A stretch of 50,934 bases of DNA. It comes from a bacterium. Its GTDB lineage: Bacteria > Patescibacteriota > Saccharimonadia > Saccharimonadales > Saccharimonadaceae. Under the pieces are notes generated by a model. The model was not told the origin of the DNA. It ran no database searches and was given only the letters and a program-made list of their open reading frames with translations. The translations under genes and the position numbers were made by a program. The DNA is taken from the NCBI GenBank assembly GCA_030431855.1, contig JAUIII010000005.1, forward strand, positions 1-50,934, written 5' to 3'. Below, in pieces: positions 25,462 through 34,371 of this stretch; within the stretch, counting starts at the first letter, position 1; each line of letters begins with the position of its first letter.

Positions 25462-25854
25462 GTGAAACAACAAGGCTTTACAATAATTGAACTCATGACA
25501 GCCGCGATATTGCTTAGTTTTATTGGCATAGTTTTTCTCATACAAAAAAATAACATAGAAACAGCCGCACGAGACGATCAGCGCAAAACCGCAGTTAATA
25601 CGATGTACTACACATTAGAAAAAGTCTACTACCCCACACACAAGTCATACCCTAAAGCCATCAACACTGAAACACTCAGTTCTGTTGAACCTAGTTTGCT
25701 AAAAGATCCAAATGGTAAAAAAATTGGGCTACGTGACTCGGATTATCGCTACGAACCAACTGGGTGCGATAACGAGAACGACACTTGTACGGGCTATGCT
25801 CTTCGCGCACTGCTTGAGAACGAAGCCGACTATGTGAAAACCGCTAGCAGGTAG
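25462..25854 (+). CDS. Type IV pilin-like protein (prepilin)
   Basis: A 130-residue prepilin. The leader is only MKQQG, then F-T-I-I-E-L: cleavage after Gly5 with Glu at mature position 5, followed by a hydrophobic helix and a globular domain with two Cys residues near the end (in GCDNENDTC) forming a likely disulfide loop. A minor pilin or a major pilin are both possible. It starts with GTG, 7 nt after TATAAT (25449-25454), a clear leaderless example. It lies apart from the pilB operon, divergent from recA, and its stop abuts the next gene's stop. Confidence 0.9.
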   Translation: MKQQGFTIIELMTAAILLSFIGIVFLIQKNNIETAARDDQRKTAVNTMYYTLEKVYYPTHKSYPKAINTETLSSVEPSLLKDPNGKKIGLRDSDYRYEPTGCDNENDTCTGYALRALLENEADYVKTASR

Positions 25855-26664
25855 CTACGTTTCGTATGGGTCGACAGGACGGCCATTTTTAAATGACTCA
25901 ATAGCATTATTCAAAATACCTATTTGCTTTCGCGGCTGAGCAACATACGCAAAACGATATGTTGTCTCCTCGCCTTCTGTGCTTAGTCGAATGGTGCCAT
26001 AGTCAAACATGGTTTGAAGTATTCCAACTTGGCGAAAGCTTGCATCTTCAATACTGCCCAAACTTACGGTTTGTTCGTGCCGAGAAAAAAGTCCGTGTTG
26101 AATTTCTTGCACGACGCTTTCGTTCGTAAGAAAGAATTGGTTCTGTAGATACACCCATATCGCAATAAGTCCTCCCAGTCCAACAAGTAGCATGGCTAGT
26201 AGCGCAGGTAGCAATACTTGGCCAAAGCTTGGCAGATCTGACGCTACCGTTACGTCGTCGCTTGGGTACAGCAGAAGCGCCGCGGCAACCGCCAGCACCG
26301 CTAATCCAGTCATGACACTTGGCAGCACTAGTCCGATCGGATGACGTTTGATATCAAGTATCACAAATTCGCCGTCGCTCAAATTAAGGTGGGGATACGT
26401 TTGGCGGGACTCTTCACATCTCTTTTGAATCTGTTCACTCATGTGGATTGGCCGAACAGCACCGACCAACTTTGGTTCGTTTGCTTCAGCCTCTTGCACG
26501 CGTAGCTTTGGATCATAGTTGTGGCCGTTTGTATCAATTCCATGAGCTGCGCTCACGTATGAACTATTTTCGCCTTTAGCATGACTCGTTTGTGTCTGAG
26601 GCGCAGCATACAGTGGCCTGCCTTCAGCGTCGTAAGCAACTGGCTTGTTCGGGTCTTGATTCAT
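25855..26664 (-). CDS. PH-domain (DUF304/bPH2) membrane protein
   Basis: A 269-residue protein. The first 100 or so residues are hydrophilic and low in complexity. Two membrane helices (about 117-136 and 148-172) are followed by a bacterial pleckstrin-like domain: FFLTNESVVQ, FSRHEQTVSL and the tail FDYGTIRLST, as in YdbS/YdbT relatives. Function in membrane homeostasis is only inferred for the family. TATACT (26671-26676 complement) ends 6 nt before the ATG. Confidence 0.86.
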   Translation of the reverse strand: MNQDPNKPVAYDAEGRPLYAAPQTQTSHAKGENSSYVSAAHGIDTNGHNYDPKLRVQEAEANEPKLVGAVRPIHMSEQIQKRCEESRQTYPHLNLSDGEFVILDIKRHPIGLVLPSVMTGLAVLAVAAALLLYPSDDVTVASDLPSFGQVLLPALLAMLLVGLGGLIAIWVYLQNQFFLTNESVVQEIQHGLFSRHEQTVSLGSIEDASFRQVGILQTMFDYGTIRLSTEGEETTYRFAYVAQPRKQIGILNNAIESFKNGRPVDPYET

Positions 26665-26690
26665 AGCTTCAGTATAGCAAAAAGGCGTGT

Positions 26691-27695
26691 TTATTTGCTG
26701 TTTTCAATGTGTCGCTTAGCCTTTTGTGTCACGATTCTTCCACGAGGCGTTCGCTCAATAAAGCCAATTTGCATGAGGTATGGCTCATAAAAATCTTCTA
26801 TGGTTGTCGTTTCGTCACCAGTCAGTGCAGCGATAGTATTCAAGCCAACAGGCCGTTCACCGTAGTTTGTCAATATACTTGTCAGCATCTGCCGATCAGC
26901 AGGATCGAGGCCAATCTCATCAATCTCAAGTAACGCTAGTGCTTTTTCTGTCATGACCGTATCAATAATTCCATCGCCGTTTACATCTGCGTAGTCGCGA
27001 ACACGTTTGAGCAATCTGTTGGCAATTCGAGGTGTGAGACGAGCACGGCTGGACAATAGTTTGGCAGATGCAGGCTGAATAGTAGCATGTAATATGCCTG
27101 CTGCACGCGTGATGATTGTTGCTATTTCGTCGGGCGTATAAAATTCAAGTCGATATAGATGACCAAAGCGATCGCGCAGCGGCGCTGCCAAACTGCCCGT
27201 TCGTGTGGTTGCACCGATTACCGTAAACTTTGGTAAGTCGAGACGGATACTACGCGCTGCTGGTCCTTTGCCAATGACAATATCTAGTTTGAAATCTTCC
27301 ATCGCGCTATACAACACCTCTTCAACAGCCCGCGATAGCCTGTGGATTTCGTCAATAAATAAAATGTCACCGTCTTGTAGGTTTGTGAGGATGCTCGCCA
27401 AATCGCCAGCTCGTTCTATTGCAGGCCCACTCGTTACACGAAAGCCAACGCCCATTTCGTTGGCAATCACATTTGCCATTGTTGTCTTTCCGAGACCAGG
27501 AGGACCGTATAGTAACACGTGGTCTATCGGTTCACTGCGCTTCTTGGCTGCTTCTATGGCGAGTTTCAAGTTTTTCTTTAGTCGCTCTTGTCCAACATAC
27601 TCACTAAGGTTTTGTGGCCGTAGGCTCACTTCAATACGCTGCTCTTCAGCATCTTCGTCCGCGATGGTGGTAGTAACAATTCTATCGACCGTCAT
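26691..27695 (-). CDS. ruvB: RuvB Holliday junction branch-migration helicase
   Basis: A 334-residue AAA+ motor. Walker [10 protein letters not shown] is at about residues 64-72 and Walker B is FIDEIHRL; sensor 1 is GATTRTG and the arginine finger region is APLRDRFG. The C-terminal winged helix with [11 protein letters not shown] and RTPRGR is complete. It starts 4 nt after ruvA. Confidence 0.98.
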   Translation of the reverse strand: MTVDRIVTTTIADEDAEEQRIEVSLRPQNLSEYVGQERLKKNLKLAIEAAKKRSEPIDHVLLYGPPGLGKTTMANVIANEMGVGFRVTSGPAIERAGDLASILTNLQDGDILFIDEIHRLSRAVEEVLYSAMEDFKLDIVIGKGPAARSIRLDLPKFTVIGATTRTGSLAAPLRDRFGHLYRLEFYTPDEIATIITRAAGILHATIQPASAKLLSSRARLTPRIANRLLKRVRDYADVNGDGIIDTVMTEKALALLEIDEIGLDPADRQMLTSILTNYGERPVGLNTIAALTGDETTTIEDFYEPYLMQIGFIERTPRGRIVTQKAKRHIENSK

Positions 27696-27699
27696 AGCT

Positions 27700-28272
27700 T
27701 TACGACTTTAGCGCCTCCGTTACTCTTTTCGAAGTTGGCAGGTTTGGGTCAACCCTTTCTAAGGCCTTGGAAGCATCAGCCAGCGTGTAGCCAAGCGCCA
27801 TTAACGCTTCAAGTGCTTCATCGTTGGTGTTGAGCATTGTCTGTACTGGTGAAGATTCGGCATAGTGTGTCGGCAGGCCAACTTTATCACTCAAATCTAC
27901 CACTACGCGCTCGGCTGATTTCTTGCCTACTCCACTAGCTTTGGCAATAAATGCCGAGTCTGCATTGGCTATGGCGTTCCGCACAGCCTCTGAGTTACCG
28001 AGACCTAATATCGATAAAGCAGCTTTTGGTCCAATACCTTGTACTGAAATAAGTAGTTCAAATAGTTTTTTTGCTGCAAGACTTGAAAAACCAAAAAGCT
28101 CTTCTGCCTGTTCGCGTACATGATGGTAGGTGTATAACTTTACTTCATCTTCAAGTGTCAGCGTTTCAAAGTCACCTAAGGCGACTACTACTTCATAACC
28201 AACCCCTGCGACGTCGATAATCACGGAATTAGCAAACTTCTCTGCAACAACTCCCTTTACGTGAGCTATCAT
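27700..28272 (-). CDS. ruvA: RuvA Holliday junction-binding subunit
   Basis: A 190-residue protein: an OB-fold N-terminal domain (with [16 protein letters not shown]), two helix-hairpin-helix motifs ([10 protein letters not shown] and [11 protein letters not shown]) and a C-terminal RuvB-binding three-helix domain with [17 protein letters not shown] lies 6 nt before the ATG. The start overlaps the stop of a 28-codon gene (ATGA). Confidence 0.97.
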   Translation of the reverse strand: MIAHVKGVVAEKFANSVIIDVAGVGYEVVVALGDFETLTLEDEVKLYTYHHVREQAEELFGFSSLAAKKLFELLISVQGIGPKAALSILGLGNSEAVRNAIANADSAFIAKASGVGKKSAERVVVDLSDKVGLPTHYAESSPVQTMLNTNDEALEALMALGYTLADASKALERVDPNLPTSKRVTEALKS

Positions 28273-28355
28273 TTGTTTCTCCAGCTACTGCCTCTAATCA
28301 CAGCGGCAACTCCTACAATAAACAACAATACGACTAGTCCAAGTGATGATTTCAT
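28269..28355 (-). CDS. 28-residue single-helix membrane peptide upstream of ruvA
   Basis: ATG to TGA gives 28 codons: a short polar start, a hydrophobic run of about 16 residues (LGLVVLLFIVGVAAVI), then a basic RGSSWRNK tail, a plausible single-pass peptide. The stop overlaps the ruvA start (ATGA), so it is translationally coupled. CATAAT (complement of 28363-28368) ends 7 nt before the ATG, the same promoter-to-start spacing as larger genes here. It may instead be only a translated leader that drives ruvA. Confidence 0.55.
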   Translation of the reverse strand: MKSSLGLVVLLFIVGVAAVIRGSSWRNK

Positions 28356-28373
28356 ACTATCTATTATGACACA

Positions 28374-30677
28374 TTATGGCTCAGTGGCGGGAGTCTGCCC
28401 CGCCGCACAGCCATCAGCATCGACTGATTCTCCGTCTGGTGTAGCGGGGCAAAGATCTGCATCATTCATTACGCCATCGTTATCGTCGTCGACCGTACTT
28501 TGGTCGACACAGTTTGGGTCATTCGCTGCTAGATCTTCTAAGCCAGCAAATTCACACATTTCAACCACACAATCTGGATCGTCAGCGGTCAGTTCTTCCT
28601 TGCCATCGATAGCGCACATCTCCGTTTTCTTGTTTTCTTTTTTCGTTGTGTCTTTCTTCGTTGTCTTTTCACACTGCTTTGGCACGTTGTTACTCAGGAA
28701 TACATCTGACAATGTACCTATCTCGGTACATACAGATGCTTTTACTACGCCAGACGGCTGCGTAAAACTAGGGTTTTTGTTTCCAATAGCGGCAGACATC
28801 ATCTCTCGCCATATAGGCCCGGCCATGCCCGACCCGCCATTGTACATTACGGTATTGTCGTTGTTGCCTACCCACACACCCACGGCAATATCTGGTGTAT
28901 ACCCTATTGTCCACGCGTCTCGGTTTTCATCAGTTGTTCCTGTTTTCACTGCCGCTGTTTTCACCTTGTAATCGCTGCCATATACAGTTAGCGAGCTGCC
29001 GAATATACGACTTCGCGTCGCATTATCCGCTAGTATATTAGAAATCAAGTAGGCTCCCTGCTGACTTATAGCGCGGTGACTGTCACGACTAGCCGTGAAG
29101 ACGCTATTACCATACTTATCTTCAATAGACTGAATACTATGATACGCAGACTGATCGCCTCCATTTGCAAAGCCAGCATATGCGTTAGTCATCTCGACAA
29201 GTGGGACTTCTGCTGTTCCTAGCGATAACGCAAGGCCATAGTTCTTGTTTTCGTCGAGCGTCGTGATTCCAAGGTCTTTGGCTGCCTTGATTGACTCATC
29301 GACGCCAAGCTTCTGCATGACTCGAACAGATGGTATGTTTAGCGACCAATCGAGCGCTTGTCGAACAGTAACTTTTCCGTGAAACGTTCCGTCCGCATTT
29401 TTTGGAGAAAATGTCCCAAGGTCGGTAATCTTCTGGTCATTAATTACCGTCGTCGGCGTAATGACGCCTTTTGCTAATGCCGCGCTATAGTAGATTGGCT
29501 TAAAGCTAGATCCCGGTTGCCTGGCGGTGGTCGCCATGTTCACTTTTCCGAATTTTTCGTTGTCGTAGTCGTAGCTACCCACCAGCGCCCTAATACCGCC
29601 AGTCTTTGGGTCGATAGCTACTAAGCTTGCGTTCGATCCACCTTGTGACTGTATAAATGCCATACCATTATCTACACTACGGTTTGCTACCTTTTGCATA
29701 GACAAATCAAGTGTAGTCGTTACTTGAAAGCCAGATCGATTTACTTTTTCTTCACCGTATTTCGTGTAGAGCTCGTTTAGTATCATCTCTGTAAAGTGAG
29801 GGGCGAGGTTGGTACCTGCCGAGCCTTGTTTCCGATACTTCAATTTTACCTTTAACGCGGCATCCATCTGATCTTGCGTAATATATCCGTTTTTTACCAT
29901 ACGGCTTAGTACCGTCGTCTGTCGTTCTTTCGCTAGTTCTGGGTCGCCTGAAATTGGCGAATACGCGCTCGGTGCTGGCAATACGCCAATCAACATGGCA
30001 CTCTCTGCTAAGCTAAGCTCGCTTGGTTTTTTACCGAAGTATATGTTTGCTGCTTCTTCTATACCAAACGCATTCTCACCGTAATAGACAGAGTTGAGGT
30101 ACATATTTAAAATCTGGTCTTTACTGTACCGTTGTTCAATAGCCATGGCTATTGTAAGTTCTTGGTATTTTCTAAGGATGGTTTGGTTTTTTGTTAAAAG
30201 CGTATTCTTTGCCAATTGCTGGGTAATGGTTGATCCGCCTCCCGCAATGCCTCGCGCCAAGATATTGGTGTACATCGCACGCATTATACTCAGTGGTGAA
30301 AAGCCACCGTGATCATAAAAGTCTTTGTCTTCACTTGCTACAAGCGCGTCCTCGGTAACATCAGCAATTTCCGATAGCGGCACAGGTTCACGGTGTTCTG
30401 CGTTGCCAACACTAAAGATTTTCTTTCCCTTTTTATCAAGCAACACGACACCTGTATTGTTTTTATTCAGCAGCAAGTCGACGTTCGCAACGTCGTTGTA
30501 GTAGTAGATATACGTCAGTATTGGTGTGATGATGAGGAAAGCTAAGGCTGGCCCTGTAATAACAGCAGCCTTTTGCCACAGCTTCAGTTTCTTCCACCAT
30601 GCGTATCGGCGTTTCAAAAACCGTCGGCTCGAGCGGATCGGGCCGCGCTTTCTCGTATATTTTCCCTGTCTGTACAT
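28374..30677 (-). CDS. Class A penicillin-binding protein (PBP1A type)
   Basis: A 767-residue bifunctional murein synthase. A basic cytoplasmic tail is followed by a membrane helix (about 37-60). The GT51 domain has catalytic Glu116 (EDKDFYDHGG) and the GGSTITQQLAKN motif; the transpeptidase domain has Ser390-x-x-Lys393, SLN (445-447) and KTG (578-580). A C-terminal tail of about 110 residues contains paired Cys residues and a DxDNDGVMND calcium-binding-type motif. It polymerises and cross-links the amidated lipid II made through MurT/GatD. TATAAT (30685-30690 complement) ends 7 nt before the ATG. Confidence 0.97.
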   Translation of the reverse strand: MYRQGKYTRKRGPIRSSRRFLKRRYAWWKKLKLWQKAAVITGPALAFLIITPILTYIYYYNDVANVDLLLNKNNTGVVLLDKKGKKIFSVGNAEHREPVPLSEIADVTEDALVASEDKDFYDHGGFSPLSIMRAMYTNILARGIAGGGSTITQQLAKNTLLTKNQTILRKYQELTIAMAIEQRYSKDQILNMYLNSVYYGENAFGIEEAANIYFGKKPSELSLAESAMLIGVLPAPSAYSPISGDPELAKERQTTVLSRMVKNGYITQDQMDAALKVKLKYRKQGSAGTNLAPHFTEMILNELYTKYGEEKVNRSGFQVTTTLDLSMQKVANRSVDNGMAFIQSQGGSNASLVAIDPKTGGIRALVGSYDYDNEKFGKVNMATTARQPGSSFKPIYYSAALAKGVITPTTVINDQKITDLGTFSPKNADGTFHGKVTVRQALDWSLNIPSVRVMQKLGVDESIKAAKDLGITTLDENKNYGLALSLGTAEVPLVEMTNAYAGFANGGDQSAYHSIQSIEDKYGNSVFTASRDSHRAISQQGAYLISNILADNATRSRIFGSSLTVYGSDYKVKTAAVKTGTTDENRDAWTIGYTPDIAVGVWVGNNDNTVMYNGGSGMAGPIWREMMSAAIGNKNPSFTQPSGVVKASVCTEIGTLSDVFLSNNVPKQCEKTTKKDTTKKENKKTEMCAIDGKEELTADDPDCVVEMCEFAGLEDLAANDPNCVDQSTVDDDNDGVMNDADLCPATPDGESVDADGCAAGQTPATEP

Positions 30678-30702
30678 TTATTCTATTATACCAAATTTTA
30701 CT

Positions 30703-30738
30703 AAAAACAAGTGCTGCCCTAAAGGGGATGGGCAGCAC
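30703..30738 (-). terminator. Intrinsic terminator of the 30761-31243 gene
   Basis: 9-bp perfect stem GTGCTGCCC/GGGCAGCAC (30711-30738) followed on the minus strand by TTGTTTTT (30703-30710). It sits between the secreted protein gene and the PBP promoter. Confidence 0.9.
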
Positions 30739-30760
30739 GTTCGGAAGTGGGAGGCTACTG

Positions 30761-31243
30761 TTACGACGAAGTATTATCGTCATTGTGCGGTCCATCATGT
30801 CCACCGCGCGGGGGCATACCCATAATTGACTTGTCAATCTTTTGGGCATCCATCCATTTACGAAGTTTTTCCATCAAGTTGTGCATCTTCTTGCGATTCG
30901 CATCACTTCGCTTACCTTCATGCAGCTTGTCCATTTGCGACCATACATCTTTGATGTGGTTGTACTGGCTCTGCGAGATCTTTTTATCGTCTAGCGCTGA
31001 TTTCAGTGCTGTTTCGCGATCGGCCTTCATTTCTTCGTGTCGAGCATCGTGTGCTTGCTCGAATACTTTTTCGACGTCGCTTTTGTTGAGGTTAAATTTG
31101 CTTACTAATGTGTCTATGAGTGTTGAGTCTGGCCCTTTATCGCTACCGGAAAGTGCATAGGTAGATGCTGTCACACCCATACCTGCCGCACCGATAGTTA
31201 CTACGCCGGCGCCTATCAACAACGCTTGCTTTGTCTTCTTCAC
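30761..31243 (-). CDS. Small secreted helical protein
   Basis: A 160-residue protein with a Sec-type signal (basic KKTKQ, hydrophobic core, A-S-T-Y-A-L-S cleavage region near 30). The mature part is helical and highly charged, rich in Lys, Asp and His, with a pattern (SKFNLNKSDVEKVFEQ) that recalls YckD/DUF2680-type proteins. A Pro/Gly/His-rich tail ends it. Function is unknown. It starts with GTG, 4 nt after AGGAGA, one of the few clear Shine-Dalgarno starts, which suggests higher expression or different regulation. Confidence 0.8.
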   Translation of the reverse strand: MKKTKQALLIGAGVVTIGAAGMGVTASTYALSGSDKGPDSTLIDTLVSKFNLNKSDVEKVFEQAHDARHEEMKADRETALKSALDDKKISQSQYNHIKDVWSQMDKLHEGKRSDANRKKMHNLMEKLRKWMDAQKIDKSIMGMPPRGGHDGPHNDDNTSS

Positions 31244-31320
31244 TTGGTCTCCTGTTTAGTTTGGTATAGGATCCTATGCTAGCTACTGTACCAAGTGTTT
31301 CTGACAAAAAACTGAGACGC

Positions 31321-31797
31321 TTAATTGGTTCGTATCATCATCTGGTGTGTAATCGCGGCCGCGAGCGCATCTGCCGCGTCATCGGGTTTAGGAACTTCTT
31401 TTAAATTTAACTGCAGCCGCACCATTTCCTGCATTTGCTTTTTATCCGCTTTGCCGTAGCCAGTAAGGCTCTGTTTTATCTGCATTGGTGTGTACTCGGC
31501 AATCTCCAACTTGGCCTTTCGTCCGGCCAGCATTGCTACACCTCGCGCATGCGATACGCTCATTGCAGTGGTTACATTTCTGGCAAAGAAAAGATGCTCG
31601 ATACTCATGACATCTGGTTTTGTTTCCTCGATAATTTCAGTCAGTCCATCAAATATTTCTTCCAGTCGCTCGTCTAATGGCGTATGTGCTGGTGTGCGAA
31701 TCACCCCCGCTGTCACGAGTACACTTTTGCCTGGTTTGGCATCTACCACGCCGAACCCTAAGATTCCTGTACCCGGGTCGATGCCGATGATCCTCAT
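31321..31797 (-). CDS. ruvC: RuvC Holliday junction resolvase
   Basis: A 158-residue nuclease that cuts Holliday junctions. The four acidic catalytic residues are placed as expected: Asp7 (GIDPG), Glu in SIEHLFF (about 67), and the pair in DDAADA (about 138-141). It overlaps the peptidase E gene by 4 nt, so it is not joined to ruvAB here. Confidence 0.96.
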   Translation of the reverse strand: MRIIGIDPGTGILGFGVVDAKPGKSVLVTAGVIRTPAHTPLDERLEEIFDGLTEIIEETKPDVMSIEHLFFARNVTTAMSVSHARGVAMLAGRKAKLEIAEYTPMQIKQSLTGYGKADKKQMQEMVRLQLNLKEVPKPDDAADALAAAITHQMMIRTN

Positions 31798-32441
31798 AGC
31801 AACACTTCCTTTTTATCGCCATCAATTATTAGCACCTGTCCATCGTCTAGTTTGATAAAGGGCTGCTGCATCTGAGTCAATACTTGCTCGGATTCTTTGG
31901 CCGCATCCATAAACCATTCCATGTTGCAGTGCGGTATTATCATTTCATCAATCAGCCCTAAACCATCCCACATCGTTTCCTTTGTAGGATACTCATCTGG
32001 AACAATGCTCGGGCTTGGCCTGTCGCCTCGCTCTATACCGCGCAGAGACTTCGCGCATATGCACGAACCAGCGCTCCAGCCACCGTATACTATAGAGTCT
32101 TCAGCGACCCGTTTCTTTATAATTTCATCACAGCCTGACGCATTCAGTGCTCTGCGTAAAATAAACGTATTGCCACCAGCGCACCACACAGCGCCAAAGT
32201 CTGCTAACGCTTGTTCTAACTCATCTGGTTTACCAAAATAGTCCCGCAGGTCGATTTCATGAAATTCAAAGCCTGCGGTTTCAAACATTATCTTTTTCTC
32301 CGGAGTATTCTGATTCCGCTCTTCGGGCGGTGTATCATCCATGGCATTGCGTATGTATGCAAGCTTGTTGTGATTACCCGCCATCTCGCGCGCTACATGT
32401 GCATAGTTTCCCAAATCCTGTGACGACAGAAATAATCTCAT
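31794..32441 (-). CDS. Peptidase E-like (S51) serine peptidase
   Basis: A 215-residue protein of the S51/class I glutamine amidotransferase-like fold. The nucleophile Ser lies in GGWSAGS and a conserved W-C-A-G-G-N-T-F stretch precedes it. The family cleaves Asp-X dipeptides (PepE) or degrades cyanophycin; dipeptidase use in amino acid salvage is the likelier role. The ATG at 32441 was chosen because the upstream extension is implausible and TATACT (32448-32453 complement) ends 6 nt before it. Confidence 0.88.
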   Translation of the reverse strand: MRLFLSSQDLGNYAHVAREMAGNHNKLAYIRNAMDDTPPEERNQNTPEKKIMFETAGFEFHEIDLRDYFGKPDELEQALADFGAVWCAGGNTFILRRALNASGCDEIIKKRVAEDSIVYGGWSAGSCICAKSLRGIERGDRPSPSIVPDEYPTKETMWDGLGLIDEMIIPHCNMEWFMDAAKESEQVLTQMQQPFIKLDDGQVLIIDGDKKEVLL

Positions 32442-32455
32442 AGTCCAAGTATACG

Positions 32456-34330
32456 CTACTTGCCCAGAGGTATGAATGAAGTGGCTTTGCGTATAATGCC
32501 GCCTACTTCCCTGCGCCACTCCCAGCCAGCATAGCCAGCTGCCATCATGCCGACACCACCAAACGCCCACCACCCCAAGGTTCCCTGAGCTGTGTCAGCA
32601 ACCGCCTCTACGGGAAAATCGGCGTTCACGGACTTTACGACGTTTCGACAGCGGTTTGTTGTAGGGTTCCTCTTCTGGTTCGGGCCACAAGGCTTTAGAG
32701 TACTTGTCGCAGATGTGACTGAGCGACAGCGGTTCGTCTCCGGGCTACGATATTGGCCCGGTTTACATGGTGTTAGTGTCGCGGCTGCGGCGATGTTACG
32801 ACACCGGTTTGTTTCTGGACTTCGGTACTGTGTAGGTAAACACGGAGTTAGTGTCGCTGCGACTGGGATTTTGTTGCACCGTCCGGTTTCGACATTTCTT
32901 TCATACCCTTTCTCGCAAGGGGGATACTGGGCATATATGTTTTCGCCACCAGGTGTTACCGTAAAAGTTTGCACCCAGGTGCCGCCTACCAAAGCATACG
33001 ATGTGTCTTCATCCAAATTTTCGTACCCCCGCGCATCAACTTCCGCTGAACTATCAGAGGTCAGTAAGTACACAGTTCCGGTGGTTGTTTTTGTGAGTGA
33101 TAGCTCTGTATTTTCTAACGAAATTGCGAGATACGACCCAGACTTCAAGACTGTATTTTCTGGAAACACATAGCTTGCGATTTGACTACGATTTGTCTGT
33201 AGCTGGCAGCCCGAAATATCACTACTTGAAGATGTTTCGTTATAAATTTCGATAAATTGTGGCGTGTAGTTCGCTCCAATTTCGGATATCTTAACTCCTT
33301 CGCACTGGTTGACGAATCCTCCGGCAGCAAACTGATTCTCTTGGTCATAAGGTGTTGGATATTTCGTCCATTGCCACGAACCGTTTGCAGGATTGTACGA
33401 ATAACTCCAGCCAGCGTGGCCTGAGCTACTTGGGTATGCAGTAATGGTCGCATCGTACAGAACAGTGCCATATACATCCTCTACCCAAATCCAGTTACCA
33501 CTATTGGTTAGACTCATTGGCACCGCATAAAACGCACCAGGCGCAAGCACACCAGTTGGATATGTCGTGTTGCTGGTAGATGAATTTTGGCCCGCAGAGC
33601 CAACACGCAGACGCAAGAATGATACGTCGACGGGCTCATTTGAAATATTCTGTACTTTGACGTAGTCGGTACACAACAAGCTGGTCGAACTTGGTGCACA
33701 TGAATTTGCTTCCGGATATATCTCTACGATTTGCAGCGGACTTTCTGGCATCGGTTGGTACAGCTCATCCTGATCTAGCGTGAAGTTGGTATCGGGCAAA
33801 AAAGCTGAAAATGTTGATAAGAAATTGCCCGTCGAGCTTGAAATATTTCGAGAAAAATAATATGTTGCTGGTGCAGTAGGAACGTTAGCTGTGCTCCCTG
33901 AAATGCTGATTGATACCGTGTGCTCAGTAAAGCCGCTTCCACCCGGTGGGATCAACTTCAGGAGCGACGCACGGGGATCAGACGGACTTTCGAGTGGAAC
34001 GAAGGTGAAGGTCGCGTTTGGAACAATACTTGGGTCTGCTACTACTACCTTTTTATGTGCTGGCAACGAGCCGCTCAAGGCTTCACTCATCCAAATGCCT
34101 GGCGACCATTCGAGCGCCACTTTCCAGCCATCTAAATCTGCTACCTCATTTGAGTTGTTGGTGATTTGTGCATAGCGTAACGTATGACCGCTCACCGAAT
34201 ATCCTGTAATGATGAAAGGGCCGTCAACAAGTGGCTCAGCGCTTGGAGTTGTCTCAATCGCCTGCGCAGTAGGAGCTATACCCTGTACTACCAATACGCA
34301 AACCGCTACCGCCATCACAAGCCGCTTCAT
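32456..34330 (-). CDS. Secreted lamin-tail-domain surface protein with Cys-repeat stalk and C-terminal anchor
   Basis: A 624-residue protein. A signal peptide (1-24, ending A-Q-A) is followed by three beta-sandwich LTD-like regions (about 38-140, 195-300, 345-450; for example KISEIGANYTPQFIEIYN). Four tandem 20-26-residue units follow (470-566), each with the pattern P-C-x-P-x-Q-Y-R-x-P-x-T-N-R-C-R. One membrane helix (about 586-602) and a basic tail anchor the C-terminus. It is likely a surface adhesin or scaffold. TACAAT lies 11 nt upstream of the ATG, with no Shine-Dalgarno. Confidence 0.86.
   Translation of the reverse strand: MKRLVMAVAVCVLVVQGIAPTAQAIETTPSAEPLVDGPFIITGYSVSGHTLRYAQITNNSNEVADLDGWKVALEWSPGIWMSEALSGSLPAHKKVVVADPSIVPNATFTFVPLESPSDPRASLLKLIPPGGSGFTEHTVSISISGSTANVPTAPATYYFSRNISSSTGNFLSTFSAFLPDTNFTLDQDELYQPMPESPLQIVEIYPEANSCAPSSTSLLCTDYVKVQNISNEPVDVSFLRLRVGSAGQNSSTSNTTYPTGVLAPGAFYAVPMSLTNSGNWIWVEDVYGTVLYDATITAYPSSSGHAGWSYSYNPANGSWQWTKYPTPYDQENQFAAGGFVNQCEGVKISEIGANYTPQFIEIYNETSSSSDISGCQLQTNRSQIASYVFPENTVLKSGSYLAISLENTELSLTKTTTGTVYLLTSDSSAEVDARGYENLDEDTSYALVGGTWVQTFTVTPGGENIYAQYPPCEKGYERNVETGRCNKIPVAATLTPCLPTQYRSPETNRCRNIAAAATLTPCKPGQYRSPETNRCRSVTSATSTLKPCGPNQKRNPTTNRCRNVVKSVNADFPVEAVADTAQGTLGWWAFGGVGMMAAGYAGWEWRREVGGIIRKATSFIPLGK
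32633..32923 (-). repeat. Four tandem Cys-repeat units in the lamin-tail protein
   Basis: Coding repeats for residues 470-566. Units 2 and 3 share QYRSPETNRCR exactly and units 1 and 4 are diverged. The two Cys residues per unit could form one disulfide each, making a rigid stalk. Confidence 0.85.
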
Positions 34331-34371
34331 AGTTGTGATTAATTGTAGACGCTTGTGCTAAAAATTCAAGC

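Noticed and set aside
30463-30849. 128-codon minus-strand frame
   Set aside because: It spans the terminator, the PBP promoter and two genes in a different frame; no protein features.
32592-33173. 193-codon plus-strand frame opposite the Cys repeats
   Set aside because: Its own repeats mirror those of the lamin-tail gene; no start signals.
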